A stretch of 64,000 nucleotides of DNA, from positions 372,001 to 436,000 of the forward strand of contig CBIHPP010000008.1 of NCBI GenBank assembly GCA_966212235.1, given 5' to 3'. The DNA comes from Niastella sp966212235. GTDB lineage: Bacteria; Bacteroidota; Bacteroidia; Chitinophagales; Chitinophagaceae. The notes beneath the pieces are model-generated. The model worked only from the letters and a program-made list of their open reading frames with translations, had not been told where the DNA came from and ran no database searches. Position numbers and translations under genes: made by a program. Shown here piece by piece: positions 26,927 through 36,097 of the stretch. Positions within the stretch are counted from its first letter, which is position 1, and the number at the start of each line of letters is the position of its first letter.

Positions 26927-27054
26927 ACGAACAATTAAAGGCGCAAAGATAACAGGTAGCACCCGTTACCAAACGCTTTTTTATTACCAGTAATTGTATT
27001 GGATGTGAATAAGTTAGAATGGAAAAAATCTCAAAAAACAAATAACAGGAACCA

Positions 27055-27091
27055 AAATTCCAACAAGTTGGAGACTTAATGTTTGGAATTT
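27055..27091. repeat. Inverted repeat in spacer
   Basis: AAATTCCAA (27055-27063) and TTGGAATTT (27083-27091) are perfect inverted repeats around a 19-nt loop in the spacer between the oxidoreductase and transpeptidase genes. No T-run follows. Role unknown. Confidence 0.35.
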
Positions 27092-27138
27092 GACATATGT
27101 AATTTGTTTGTGGAACTTATCATTTGTGATTTTGAGTA

Positions 27139-27903
27139 TTACTTCAACATGGTCGACTTTGTCATGTATGCCGTCGAAGGATGATAAATAAACAGGCAGG
27201 AGCCTTCCTTTAACAGGTCAATCAGCGGTTCCGAGATATCTGGCGCTACGGCCGGGCATCCCCAGCTACGGCCAATATAACCCTGACTTTCGATGAACCC
27301 TTCGCTTACATAATCAGCGCCATGTATTACAATGCCGCGGCGCATTGCCCCGTCATTGATGCCTTTTTCCATACCCTGCAGCTTTAGCGAATAGCCATTG
27401 CAGCCCTGGTAGGCGTTGCCGGTTACATAAAAACCGAGGCTGCTTTTATTGGAAGATTGCTTGTTGCTGAATGAAGTGGCCGTTACTTTGCCGGTCTTCA
27501 TACCATGGGCAACATAGGTATTGTATAACAACTGATAGGTATTCAGGTCAATTACGTATAACCGTTTATTGATACTTGGCTGACTGAAATCAACAATAGC
27601 CAACAGATTGTCTTTTATATGGCGGGTATTCACCAGCTTGGCCATGCCCCGTAAAGCCATGGCGAATACTTTTCTTGACAACCCTATTTGTTTTAAATGA
27701 AGGCTGTCATATACACTCAATTTTCTGGAAATTGAAAAATAGGAAGATGCGTTGGTGGGGATGGTAGACGTGTCGGAAAACACGCGATCGCCCGCTTTCT
27801 TACCTGAATAATCAGGAGAAAAAGACGAATGTAACGCTACAATGCCCAGCAATAGGGACAGACAGAGCGGTTTTCCCGGTCTTACGATTAATGGTTTTTG
27901 CAT
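27139..27903 (-). CDS. YkuD_2-type murein L,D-transpeptidase family protein
   Basis: The 254-residue protein has an N-terminal export segment (KPLCLSLLLGIVALHSS). The catalytic region shows LAIVDFSQPSINKRLYVIDL, FYVTGNAYQGCNGYSLKLQG, IVIHGADYVSEGF and SWGCPAVAPD (Cys at about residue 218). The H...SxGC(P) pattern is that of the YkuD_2 subgroup. These act in the periplasm on peptidoglycan stem peptides. The gene is single, upstream of the Panacea operon on the same strand. Confidence 0.85.
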   Translation of the reverse strand: MQKPLIVRPGKPLCLSLLLGIVALHSSFSPDYSGKKAGDRVFSDTSTIPTNASSYFSISRKLSVYDSLHLKQIGLSRKVFAMALRGMAKLVNTRHIKDNLLAIVDFSQPSINKRLYVIDLNTYQLLYNTYVAHGMKTGKVTATSFSNKQSSNKSSLGFYVTGNAYQGCNGYSLKLQGMEKGINDGAMRRGIVIHGADYVSEGFIESQGYIGRSWGCPAVAPDISEPLIDLLKEGSCLFIYHPSTAYMTKSTMLK

Positions 27904-28171
27904 GGAGCCCGATCCCGTTTTTTTGATAGATTAATGAAAACCAATCCATAATCTATCGGTACAGAAATATGAACGCCAATTTTAAAAGGATATTATACCC
28001 CTGCCAACATTGAAATACAAGCCAGGGCGCCCTTTAAAAACAGCCCTGTTTCATTGCAAAAATCAGTCCGGTAACGGGCTGGCCATACATTAACAATATA
28101 CTTAAACTGTTTTTAACTTTTAAACAGGCGAGTTGGCTGAAAAATGTGAATAACTTTTGAGAACCGGGTTT

Positions 28172-28564
28172 TTACGTTGATTTATCCTTGTTAAACAGGT
28201 AATTCACCACTACATAGAAGAAACCGAATACGTTGGCGGTGGTAGTGGTGATCAGGGCTATTAATACCCCATCGGAAAGAACTAAGGACCGACGGCCGCA
28301 TTGAATTACGATTATCAATACCACGAACATCCATATCACGGTTATAGCGAATAGCCATTGACTGAATGATTTACGGGCATGGTTATCGTCAACCAGTCGC
28401 TTTAATGCCACTTTTTCGAATTCGGCATCCAAAGAAAGTTCCTTTATTTCTTTTGCATTGGCCTCAATTACACTCACCGGAGTATTAGTAGAATCGAGAT
28501 AAGGATTTAAGCGATTTTTTGTCTCATTTACAGAGACAACGCTTTGCTCAGGCGGTGTCTTCAT
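28172..28564 (-). CDS. Two-TM protein, candidate toxin of a Panacea system
   Basis: The 130-residue protein has a 65-residue charged, mostly helical N-terminus (VIEANAKEIKELSLDAEFEK) and two membrane helices (SQWLFAITVIWMFVVLIIVI and GVLIALITTTTANVFGFFYV), ending NKDKST. Its ATG overlaps the stop of the upstream Panacea gene in TAATG, which implies translational coupling. Panacea antitoxins neutralise diverse toxins that include small membrane proteins, so this is the likely toxin. No toxin signature is visible in the sequence itself. It could also be an accessory membrane protein. Confidence 0.65.
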   Translation of the reverse strand: MKTPPEQSVVSVNETKNRLNPYLDSTNTPVSVIEANAKEIKELSLDAEFEKVALKRLVDDNHARKSFSQWLFAITVIWMFVVLIIVIQCGRRSLVLSDGVLIALITTTTANVFGFFYVVVNYLFNKDKST

Positions 28565-29037
28565 TATTCCCTGATAAGCAATTTATTGAAGTATTGTTTA
28601 ATATCGTCGTTGCTGATAGGGGTTGATCTTTTGTCAGGAACATACACATTTGCCCATGGGGTATTGGGCTGGTGTGTCCAATTTGAAAGGGCCATAGCCG
28701 AGAAATCTTTTAAAACATCCCAGGTATAATTTATAGTATCGGCGGCTTCTGCATCGAGCAGGTAGGGCGCTTTTTCGGGATCGGAAGGCTTATAAAAGGT
28801 AGTATCGGTGATGAGTTGACTGCCGTAAAGCTTGAAATCTTTATAGATCTCAGGTATAACGGGGCCGTACAGCCAGGCCTGGAAATTTTCCCTGATAAGG
28901 GATCTATGGTATTTGGCAAGATGGTAGCCCTGCGCAAAATATACCAGCTTTTGTAACTTCATTTGGGTTACAAACTTCCCTTCATCAATGCCTTTTTTGA
29001 CAAAGGCATAGGCTATAAGTGATGCGGGATAGGTCAT
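28564..29037 (-). CDS. Panacea-domain (SocA/DUF4065-like) antitoxin
   Basis: The 157-residue protein contains the Panacea signature: MKLQKLVYFAQGYHLAKY near residue 26, then ENFQAWLYGPVIPEIYKDFK, and a helical C-terminus (LLDAEAADTINYTWDVLKDF). This domain (first known as SocA or GepA) is found in prophage and toxin-antitoxin loci, where it neutralises a toxin encoded next to it. Here the partner is the two-TM protein at 28172-28564, joined by a TAATG overlap. Flanking sequence shows no prophage genes. Confidence 0.85.
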   Translation of the reverse strand: MTYPASLIAYAFVKKGIDEGKFVTQMKLQKLVYFAQGYHLAKYHRSLIRENFQAWLYGPVIPEIYKDFKLYGSQLITDTTFYKPSDPEKAPYLLDAEAADTINYTWDVLKDFSAMALSNWTHQPNTPWANVYVPDKRSTPISNDDIKQYFNKLLIRE

Positions 29038-29126
29038 AAAGGATACCCTTGGTTTTTATTTACCCTCAAATATAAGTATTTATTGGCAATTACTAATTTT
29101 CTTAGCGCATATCTCCAGCCGCATTC

Positions 29127-29149
29127 ATTAGCTAATTATCACATTATCA
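29127..29149. repeat. Dispersed 23-bp AT-rich repeat, copy 2
   Basis: Identical to 24500-24522. It sits between the Panacea promoter side and the stop of the LytTR regulator gene. Confidence 0.65.
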
Positions 29150-29164
29150 AATATTCACATTAGT

Positions 29165-29872
29165 TTACAGCTTCTCGCCTATGATCGTATACAACAAATT
29201 ACGGTAATGCTCACTGCAGGGTAATTCGGTTTCGCCCAACAGTACAGCTTTACGCGAAACTGTATCTACTTTTCGCAACGAAATAATGTACGATCGGTGA
29301 ATACGAATGAAATCATCCTGCGGCAACCTGTTCTCAAAATACTTAAGGCTTTGCAGCGTAATAAAAGGTTTCTTGCTGTCTATCAAATGAATTTTGGTAT
29401 AGTCTTTCAACCCTTCGAGGTATAATATGTCGCTGTAGAAGATCTTCTGGATCTTGTGCGAAGTTTTTATAAAGAGAAAATCATCTTTCTTCGAAGCGTT
29501 CTTGCTCTTTCGTAAACTAATGTACTCATAGGCCTTGTTAACGGCCGCCATGAACCGGTCGAATGGCACCGGTTTCAGCAAATAGTCTATGGCATCCAGT
29601 TCAAAACCTTCCACGGCAAACTCATTGTGTGCCGTAACAAAAATTACCGCCGGCTTTTTGTTCAATGTTTTCAGGAACTGCGTACCGCTCAGGTCGGGCA
29701 TCCTGATGTCGAGCAGTACGAGGTCAATTTCTTCCTTTTCAAAATACGGGAACGCCGCAACAGGCCCCTCGCAACGAGCCACCAGGTTCAAATAAGGGAC
29801 TTTCTGAATAAAATCTTCTAACAGGTCGAGGGCCCAGGGTTCATCATCGATAATAATGCAATTAACTTTCAT
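29165..29872 (-). CDS. LytTR-family response regulator
   Basis: The 235-residue protein has a receiver domain (acidic pocket DDE at 9-11, phosphoacceptor D55 in LLDIRMPDLSG, Lys in DYLLKPVPFDR) and a C-terminal LytTR DNA-binding domain (FLFIKTSHKIQKIFYSDILY, QDDFIRIHRSYIISLRKVD). It overlaps the sensor kinase gene by 11 bp and is its partner. It is the last gene of the Kelch, DUF4907, kinase, regulator operon. Confidence 0.95.
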   Translation of the reverse strand: MKVNCIIIDDEPWALDLLEDFIQKVPYLNLVARCEGPVAAFPYFEKEEIDLVLLDIRMPDLSGTQFLKTLNKKPAVIFVTAHNEFAVEGFELDAIDYLLKPVPFDRFMAAVNKAYEYISLRKSKNASKKDDFLFIKTSHKIQKIFYSDILYLEGLKDYTKIHLIDSKKPFITLQSLKYFENRLPQDDFIRIHRSYIISLRKVDTVSRKAVLLGETELPCSEHYRNLLYTIIGEKL

Positions 29873-31157
29873 GGTCCAATTCGATTTTCAGATTAACAAT
29901 ATACAGGTGATCGTTTTCAATAACATCCAGCAAGTGCCGGCCGGGATATAATACATCCAGCCTTCGTCGGGCATTAATGAGCCCTACACCGCCAGTCGAT
30001 TCCCTGCTTGATTGGGTTATGGCGTTTCCCACTGTTAGCGATAATTCATTGCCTGTAACGGCAATGGATATTTTTATTTCGGATGGTGCTGTATAACTAA
30101 TACCGTGTTTAAAAGCGTTTTCAATGAAGGTGATCAGCAGCAAGGGAGCGATCGATAATCCGTTTACCGGCCCTGAAACATCGTACTGAATGGTAATATT
30201 TTTTGAAAGCCGTAATTGCTGCAGATCAATATAATTACTGATGTATTCCAGGTCTTGTGTGAGTGGTATTTTATCGGCTGCAGAATCGTACAACACATAC
30301 CGCATAATGCGCGAAAACTTCAATATGCTGTGCTCGGTTTGTTCCGATCTAAAGTGCGCCTGTGAATAGATGCTGTTCAGGGTATTGAACAAAAAATGTG
30401 GGTTGATCTGCAGTTTCAAAAAATTCAGTTCTGCATTCAGCCGTTCGTTTTCCAGTACCTTCTTTTGTTTTTCACTTACAAAAAGTGAATGCGCCAGTTT
30501 TAGAAATCCACTTAACAGCAATATCACGATGCCCGAGCTCAATGCATCTTTAATGGTGATAATGTACAACATGCGTGGAAACTGTTCCCTGAAATAATGC
30601 GGCGGCGGTATCTCATTGAAAAGCAAAGCCGAATCATTCGTTGAAATAAAAACAGGCTCATCGTTGGCTGATACGATGGAATGTCCGCGTTCGCGGGATA
30701 CGGGGTCCGATATGGCAAAGCCATACCCTGGTTTTCCGGTTATAAAGTTTTTAGTTTCCGCCATTACAGGGCGCTCTTTGAGGTAAAACCTGCCGAAACG
30801 CCTTTCGTGGGTTTTTAATATATATACTTCGAAAATGAGTTGTTGAATGCACAAAATAGCCAGGGCGAAAAGCAGGCTTAAAAAATAGCTGAACAATTTC
30901 CTGTTCCTGAACAACCGGGGTAATAAATAATAGAAATTGACATAGAACAGGATGATGAGGAAACTCTTATTGATGATTTCGCGGTAGAAGAAACTTACAT
31001 CCGGAATACGGATACGGTAAATGACCAGGGGCAGTATAAAAAACAGGCCCCAGAGTAAAACATGCACGCTTATTACCAGCAGTTTGTGTCGTACTGTTTT
31101 CACCGGTTTAAACCCAAGCACGGAGGCAAGGGCATCCCGGATCTTTTCTTTGGTCAT
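29862..31157 (-). CDS. LytS-like sensor histidine kinase
   Basis: From the ATG at 31157 the protein is 431 residues. It has about four membrane helices, two early ones near residues 25-75, a long extracytoplasmic loop, and one near 210. The cytoplasmic His_kinase domain has NPHFLFNTLNSIYSQA at about residue 248, where the His is phosphorylated, and a truncated ATPase domain with LLLITFIENAFKHG and GVGLINARRRL. Start overlaps the stop of the DUF4907 gene in TGATG. The signal is unknown. Confidence 0.93.
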   Translation of the reverse strand: MTKEKIRDALASVLGFKPVKTVRHKLLVISVHVLLWGLFFILPLVIYRIRIPDVSFFYREIINKSFLIILFYVNFYYLLPRLFRNRKLFSYFLSLLFALAILCIQQLIFEVYILKTHERRFGRFYLKERPVMAETKNFITGKPGYGFAISDPVSRERGHSIVSANDEPVFISTNDSALLFNEIPPPHYFREQFPRMLYIITIKDALSSGIVILLLSGFLKLAHSLFVSEKQKKVLENERLNAELNFLKLQINPHFLFNTLNSIYSQAHFRSEQTEHSILKFSRIMRYVLYDSAADKIPLTQDLEYISNYIDLQQLRLSKNITIQYDVSGPVNGLSIAPLLLITFIENAFKHGISYTAPSEIKISIAVTGNELSLTVGNAITQSSRESTGGVGLINARRRLDVLYPGRHLLDVIENDHLYIVNLKIELDHES

Positions 31158-31504
31158 CACTTTGATTGAGTACGTGAGACGGCGGGACGTTGCAGCTGCT
31201 GGTGGTTAACCAGGGGGAATTCCAGTGATTTTATCTTTTCTATAACATTTTGCGCATCGGCGCCTGCTTCCTGTTTGGTACTAAAGCCGTTGAAACCTGA
31301 TTTACCGGGGATAAAAGGTTGATGTATAATGATCGTATCATTAACCAGTACATCATATCCCCAGCCATGTTCTGTTTTAAAACAATTGTATGATAAGCCT
31401 TCGTGGGTGGGAGCAGGCTTTATAGCCAGTAAAAAAATAGAACTGCTGGCAGCAAAAAGAATGGCTGCCAGCAGTACCAGTTTATGCTTTCTACTGATTG
31501 TCAT
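31157..31504 (-). CDS. DUF4907 domain-containing exported protein
   Basis: From the ATG at 31504 the protein is 115 residues with an N-terminal membrane anchor or signal (HKLVLLAAILFAASSSIFLL). The DUF4907 features GWGYDVLVNDTIIIHQPFIP, FNGFSTKQEAGADAQNVIEK and IKSLEFP are clear. It overlaps the Kelch gene by 14 bp upstream and the kinase by 1 nt downstream, so it is tightly coupled. DUF4907 proteins are commonly found next to Kelch genes in Bacteroidota. Role unknown; a sensory accessory is a guess. Confidence 0.85.
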   Translation of the reverse strand: MTISRKHKLVLLAAILFAASSSIFLLAIKPAPTHEGLSYNCFKTEHGWGYDVLVNDTIIIHQPFIPGKSGFNGFSTKQEAGADAQNVIEKIKSLEFPLVNHQQLQRPAVSRTQSK

Positions 31505-32519
31505 CGTCGTTGTCTTCAATAGTTGGCTGCAGTTCGTACATATTGTCAAATGGAGCTGTACCGCTACGTCCAGCCAGTACAAAACCACGGTTCTTCAACG
31601 TAAAACCTATTGCGCCGGTACGGGCAGTACCACTGAAGGCAGTTTTTTCAGTCCAGGTATCAGTGGTGTAATCATACTCCCAGGTATGAGAGTTCATGCT
31701 ACCATTTTCACCTGTTGTGAGATAAGCTTTGTTATCTATTACAAAAGTGGCGGCATTGTACCGTATGATGGAAGTATACTTATCATCATAGGTCTCATCG
31801 CTGATGTTGGTGAGCTTTCTTAAAGTAGTCCAGGTATCGGCAGCCGGATCGTACACCTGCAAATCGTTCAATGCAGAATTGTTGTTATTACCACTTACCA
31901 GGTATACTTTATTATTTACAGTGAATGTGGCAGCTTCAGCTCTTTTTGAACCGCTGATACCGGCTTTTTGGGTCCAGCTGTCAGCAGTTGCATTGTATTG
32001 CCAAACATCTTTCAGGTAGTTGTCATCATAACCGGTGGCTACATAAGCATTGCCATTAGCAATAAATGCAACGGCATCTCTACGGGGAGTACCACCGAAA
32101 TCATTTCTTTTTGCCCAGCCATTGCTGTCGGGGCTGTATTGCCACATGTCTCTTGTGAGATTTAAATTGACATCTATACCAGTGCCTACATAGCCTTTGT
32201 TATTAACGGCAAATGCAATCCCCTGACTGCGTACACCACCTTTAAAATCGGCTATTTTGGTCCAGTATCTTTTATCCAGCGAATATTTCCAAAAATCATC
32301 AAGACGTTTAGATGCAGTCAATCCTGTACCTACAAATACAGTGTCGTTAATAGTGAACTTAACCGCCTCACTGCGGGCAAAACCATCAAAAAAATCACTG
32401 ATCGCCCAGTTACCCACCAGGTCGCTTGAGCTGTCAGAACTTTTACTACAAGCAGGAATGATCAGAATTGGTGCGGTAGCAATCACAAGGGCCAGGGAGT
32501 AAACTAGAACATTCTTCAT
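31491..32519 (-). CDS. Kelch-repeat lipoprotein
   Basis: The 342-residue protein starts with a signal ending in a lipobox-like IIPACSKSSD. It contains about six Kelch blades with recurring motifs of the type GNAYVATGYDD..LKDVWQYN and NKVYLVSGNNN.SALNDLQVYD. This is a galactose-oxidase-like propeller. It is first in the operon with DUF4907 and the LytTR two-component system. Likely surface or periplasmic; ligand unknown. Confidence 0.9.
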   Translation of the reverse strand: MKNVLVYSLALVIATAPILIIPACSKSSDSSSDLVGNWAISDFFDGFARSEAVKFTINDTVFVGTGLTASKRLDDFWKYSLDKRYWTKIADFKGGVRSQGIAFAVNNKGYVGTGIDVNLNLTRDMWQYSPDSNGWAKRNDFGGTPRRDAVAFIANGNAYVATGYDDNYLKDVWQYNATADSWTQKAGISGSKRAEAATFTVNNKVYLVSGNNNNSALNDLQVYDPAADTWTTLRKLTNISDETYDDKYTSIIRYNAATFVIDNKAYLTTGENGSMNSHTWEYDYTTDTWTEKTAFSGTARTGAIGFTLKNRGFVLAGRSGTAPFDNMYELQPTIEDNDDDNQ

Positions 32520-33357
32520 TTTGATTTATTTTCTGTTTTATTTTTTAAAACACAACCCATGATCCGAAAAGCCGTTTTCCGGTCATGGCAAGCATTTTTC
32601 ACATGCTTCGGTTTATTAATTTAATATTTCGGCAGGTAAAAATATTTCTGTGTATTCCAAACAACTTTATAAAATAGATAGATAAGGTTTTTAAGTCGAC
32701 CAGCGTCATAATTTTATCTTTCGGACCGGTCGCCCGTTATTTTTCCAACTTCCCAGTTACCCATTTTCGCTAGTTTAAACAACTTTTCCTGGTAAAAAGC
32801 TGCAAGCTTACAGAAACAACCAACATGTTAACTGCTGTAAACCACAAGATTAACCAAGTATTAACATATTTCATCGCCCATATCATTTTCCTATACGCAC
32901 ATTTGCACATTTTCACCGGGGCTTATTATAAATTTGCAAATTTGCACATTTTCGGTTGCACATTTGGAATTTAGTTTCCACCGGCAAAAATAAAAGCTTC
33001 GTCGATTATTCAAAGGCATTAATATATAATAACAAATTTTCGTGCTGCCGGCCAAATAAATTGCGGAGTTCTAATTGTCATTATGCTAATATTGCTCGTT
33101 TTTCCCGTGTATACTATAGTTTTGCGCGCCTGAGCCAAATTAGCCACGGGGGCACAAGCTATTGCAAGCCGGGGGTAAATGAACACAAAGAGGTGTTAAA
33201 ATGATAACAAATGTTGCCAGATGCAGAAAGTTTAAACCTTATATTCCATTACTTTACACCCCGTCCGACACAGGTCGTTCGGGCAGGCCTATGCAATACG
33301 TATGAATCGTTAAACCTAAACCTGATTTAGCTTAAACAATCACTCACTAACCATAAT
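32520..33357. other. Divergent intergenic region with TTTGCACATTT repeats
   Basis: This 838-bp spacer separates the Kelch operon (minus) from the DUF4270 gene (plus). At about 32898-32970 GCACATTTGCACATTTTC and variants of TTTGCACATTT recur five or six times. It must hold two promoters. I find no convincing gene: the plus-strand frame at 32956-33204 has unlikely composition. Confidence 0.45.
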
Positions 33358-34713
33358 ATGTATATACACAAAAGGGTACCTCTCATTTTTACTTACTGCT
33401 TATTGATTACCGGCCTGTTTTCCTCGTGTTATAAAAAAGATGTTCAGGTGGGCAGTGAACTGGCCGAAAGCCATACCCGCATTATTACTGTTGATACAGT
33501 TGGGGTAGTATTATCGAGCTACGTGTTGGATTCATTTGCTACCAACAATAATAACTTTTCCCTGATTGGTGTTTATCAGGACAGCTATTTAGGTAAAACC
33601 AACGCCAGTACTTTTTTACAGCTGGGTTTACCTACACTTAGTGAAGACGCTACCACCCTTTTACCCAAAAGCGCGGTGTATGATTCGCTTATCCTTGATA
33701 TGAGGCCAAGCGGATACTATTATGGCGATACCCTGCAACCCTTTGCTATAACCGTGTACGAACTGGCACAACAACCCAGTATTGAGGAAAAGCTGGACAT
33801 ATACAACACATCGAACCTTCCTGTGATCACTACGCCGGATCCGTCACTGGGCAGCTGGTCGGGAAAGATAAGGCCATCGATGAATGATTCGGTTATCATA
33901 AGATTGCCCGATGCAAAGGGATTGGATTTCTATACCAAAATACAAACCAAAGCAACCCAGTTTTCCAGTCAGGACCTGTTCCTTGATTACTTCAAAGGGC
34001 TTGCTATAAAACCTACCACTAACAACGGTGCTGCGGTGTATGGTTTTAACCTGGCCGACAGCAGTGTAAGGATCCGGTTACACTACCACCTTTCTATTCC
34101 ATTCAAAATAGATAAAATACTTGAATTTGTAATTACCCGTTCCCAATACCAGTTCAACCGCATTATTACCGATAGAACCGGTACGCCCCTGCAGCCTGCC
34201 ACAAACCAGCAACATGAGTTTTTTGCCAGCAACACCAATCCATATGCCTTTAGCCAATCCGGTACCGGCGTATACCTGAAAGCTTTATTCCCCACCTTAC
34301 GCGATGTGCTTAAGATCAATGAAGTGGTGCGGTTAATGGATGCCCAACTGATATTGAAACCAGTACAAGGCACCTACGATCTATACGGCAAGAGACTCCC
34401 TAATCCGCTGTACCTGCAAACAACTGATGACACAAATATACCCGGTGGTCAGTTGCTCGAAACAACAGGCCAGGGTGTTCAATTCCGGGCGCCGTCCATC
34501 GATTTCACCTATGGCATCAATACAAATTATACGTTCAATGTAACCGCTTATATAAACGCCTTATTGAATACACCGGGAACAGCAGATGACGGATTATTTA
34601 TCCTGGAATCTGCCCCCAGCGTTGCCAAACAGATCAACCGGGCCGTTATTGGAAGCAGACAAAATGCCACCTATCAAACCAAACTGGTCTTAAACTTATT
34701 GACAATTGAATAA
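33358..34713 (+). CDS. DUF4270 lipoprotein
   Basis: The 451-residue protein has a signal with lipobox LFSSCYKKD. It carries the DUF4270 pattern, including LLPKSAVYDSLILDMRPSGY, SLGSWSGKIRPSMN and FDYFKGLAIKP-like text (LDYFKGLAIKPTTNNGAAVY), and ends in beta-rich sequence. DUF4270 proteins are outer-membrane-associated lipoproteins of Bacteroidota with unknown role. The gene for an outer-membrane protein follows after 10 bp. Confidence 0.88.
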   Translation: MYIHKRVPLIFTYCLLITGLFSSCYKKDVQVGSELAESHTRIITVDTVGVVLSSYVLDSFATNNNNFSLIGVYQDSYLGKTNASTFLQLGLPTLSEDATTLLPKSAVYDSLILDMRPSGYYYGDTLQPFAITVYELAQQPSIEEKLDIYNTSNLPVITTPDPSLGSWSGKIRPSMNDSVIIRLPDAKGLDFYTKIQTKATQFSSQDLFLDYFKGLAIKPTTNNGAAVYGFNLADSSVRIRLHYHLSIPFKIDKILEFVITRSQYQFNRIITDRTGTPLQPATNQQHEFFASNTNPYAFSQSGTGVYLKALFPTLRDVLKINEVVRLMDAQLILKPVQGTYDLYGKRLPNPLYLQTTDDTNIPGGQLLETTGQGVQFRAPSIDFTYGINTNYTFNVTAYINALLNTPGTADDGLFILESAPSVAKQINRAVIGSRQNATYQTKLVLNLLTIE

Positions 34714-34723
34714 CCACTATATA

Positions 34724-35974
34724 ATGAGAAAAATATTTGTTTTGACCGGGCTTTTTGTGGTGTTTATGAGTACAGCGAATGCACAGAATTTGAGTTCACC
34801 CTACTCTGTGTATGGGGTGGGTGAAATTCAGGAACTGCAACCCGACCGAAGCAGTGGCATGGCAAATACATCCATGGCACTGATATCAACACCCGGCTTT
34901 TTGATCAATAAAAATCCGGCTTCCCTCATCGGTTTGGAAAGAAGTCTTGCCCAGGTTGATCTTGGCATTGTAGGAAAAACCGTAACGTTCAAGGGTAACT
35001 CCATCAACACCGACAACAACTCCGCGAAAGACGTAACTATCAAACGCATTTCAATATCGAGCAAAATAAACAATCATTGGGCCAGTAGTGTAGGGTTCAA
35101 ACCTTTCAGTTATGTGAATTATGCTTTCACGGGGCAAAAAAGTATTGAAGGTTCACCCGACACATACACCGCTGCATATGATGGCGATGGCGGTTTGCAC
35201 AATATATTCTGGAATAATGCGGTTGCTGTAGGCAAGCACGTAGCCATGGGTTTACGTGCTAATTTTATATTCGGTTCTATTAACCAGACCGAAACGCTGC
35301 AAGGCGGTGGATTATCTACCACCGTAGTATCAAAGGTTACCAATTACTACAACGGCTTCCGCTTTGAATACGGGGCCATTTATGGCACCAAACTCACCAA
35401 AAACTGGAAGGTGTCGTTGGGTGGAAAGGTTTCTACCAAAAACGATCTGAACCTGCAAAAAACGCTTACCGTTACCGAAGGCAACTCAATAGTGGAACAG
35501 GATAAGGAATTAAGCGATGGCAGCTTTACCCTACCCTGGCAGTATGATGCCGGTATTGCTTTAATTAATAAAGGCCGTACTACTTTTACGGTTGACTATA
35601 GCTATAGCGACTGGAATAAACTGAACCCGGGCGGTACTACCTGGTCAATGGTGAACAGCGAACGTTTATCGGCCGGTTTTCAATTCAGCAACCAGGTGCA
35701 ACGGTTTGGCATGGTGGCCGAAAAAAGTTATTTCTCAGCCGGTATATTCACCGGTAAATCATACCTGCAGGTTAAAGGGCAGGAGATCAAAGAAATGGGC
35801 GGCACAGTGGGTTACGGTGGTTATTTAAGCCGGGGGCTTGCTTATAACCTGGCAGTGGAAGGAGGCCGTCGCGGAACCATTTCCAGCAGCCTGGTGCGCG
35901 AAAATTATTTCCAGGTAACGCTATCCCTGTCGTATAGAGAGGTTTTATATAGCAAGGGAAGAAAATACGATTAA
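34724..35974 (+). CDS. Outer-membrane beta-barrel protein
   Basis: From MRKIFVLTGLFVVFMSTANA (signal peptide) the protein is 416 residues of amphipathic strands, starting NLSSPYSVYGVGEIQELQPD, with LINKNPASLIGLERSLAQVD similar to FadL/OmpP1-like barrels, and ending in an aromatic-rich C-terminal strand. It is in an operon with the DUF4270 lipoprotein, 10 bp apart, so the two may form a surface complex. The ATG at 34724 was chosen over 34706 because the signal peptide starts there. Confidence 0.82.
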   Translation: MRKIFVLTGLFVVFMSTANAQNLSSPYSVYGVGEIQELQPDRSSGMANTSMALISTPGFLINKNPASLIGLERSLAQVDLGIVGKTVTFKGNSINTDNNSAKDVTIKRISISSKINNHWASSVGFKPFSYVNYAFTGQKSIEGSPDTYTAAYDGDGGLHNIFWNNAVAVGKHVAMGLRANFIFGSINQTETLQGGGLSTTVVSKVTNYYNGFRFEYGAIYGTKLTKNWKVSLGGKVSTKNDLNLQKTLTVTEGNSIVEQDKELSDGSFTLPWQYDAGIALINKGRTTFTVDYSYSDWNKLNPGGTTWSMVNSERLSAGFQFSNQVQRFGMVAEKSYFSAGIFTGKSYLQVKGQEIKEMGGTVGYGGYLSRGLAYNLAVEGGRRGTISSSLVRENYFQVTLSLSYREVLYSKGRKYD

Positions 35975-36063
35975 TAGTTTGAGGTTTATGTTTGTAGTTT
36001 ATGGTTCTTTATGTTAAGTATTCACTACAATAGCTGACCACCCTAATTATATAATATTCATAG

Positions 36064-36097
36064 AAAAGCGTCCCGGTTGAACCGGGACGCTTTTTTT
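36064..36097. terminator. Bidirectional terminator
   Basis: AAAAGCGTCCCGGT (36064-36077) pairs perfectly with ACCGGGACGCTTTT (36081-36094) around TGA. T-runs flank both sides, so it can end the plus-strand barrel gene and the minus-strand gene at 36096. Confidence 0.85.

Noticed and set aside
32956..33204. Plus-strand frame in the Kelch/DUF4270 spacer
   Set aside because: Cys/Asn/Ser-rich with no motif, begins inside the TTTGCACATTT repeat cluster.
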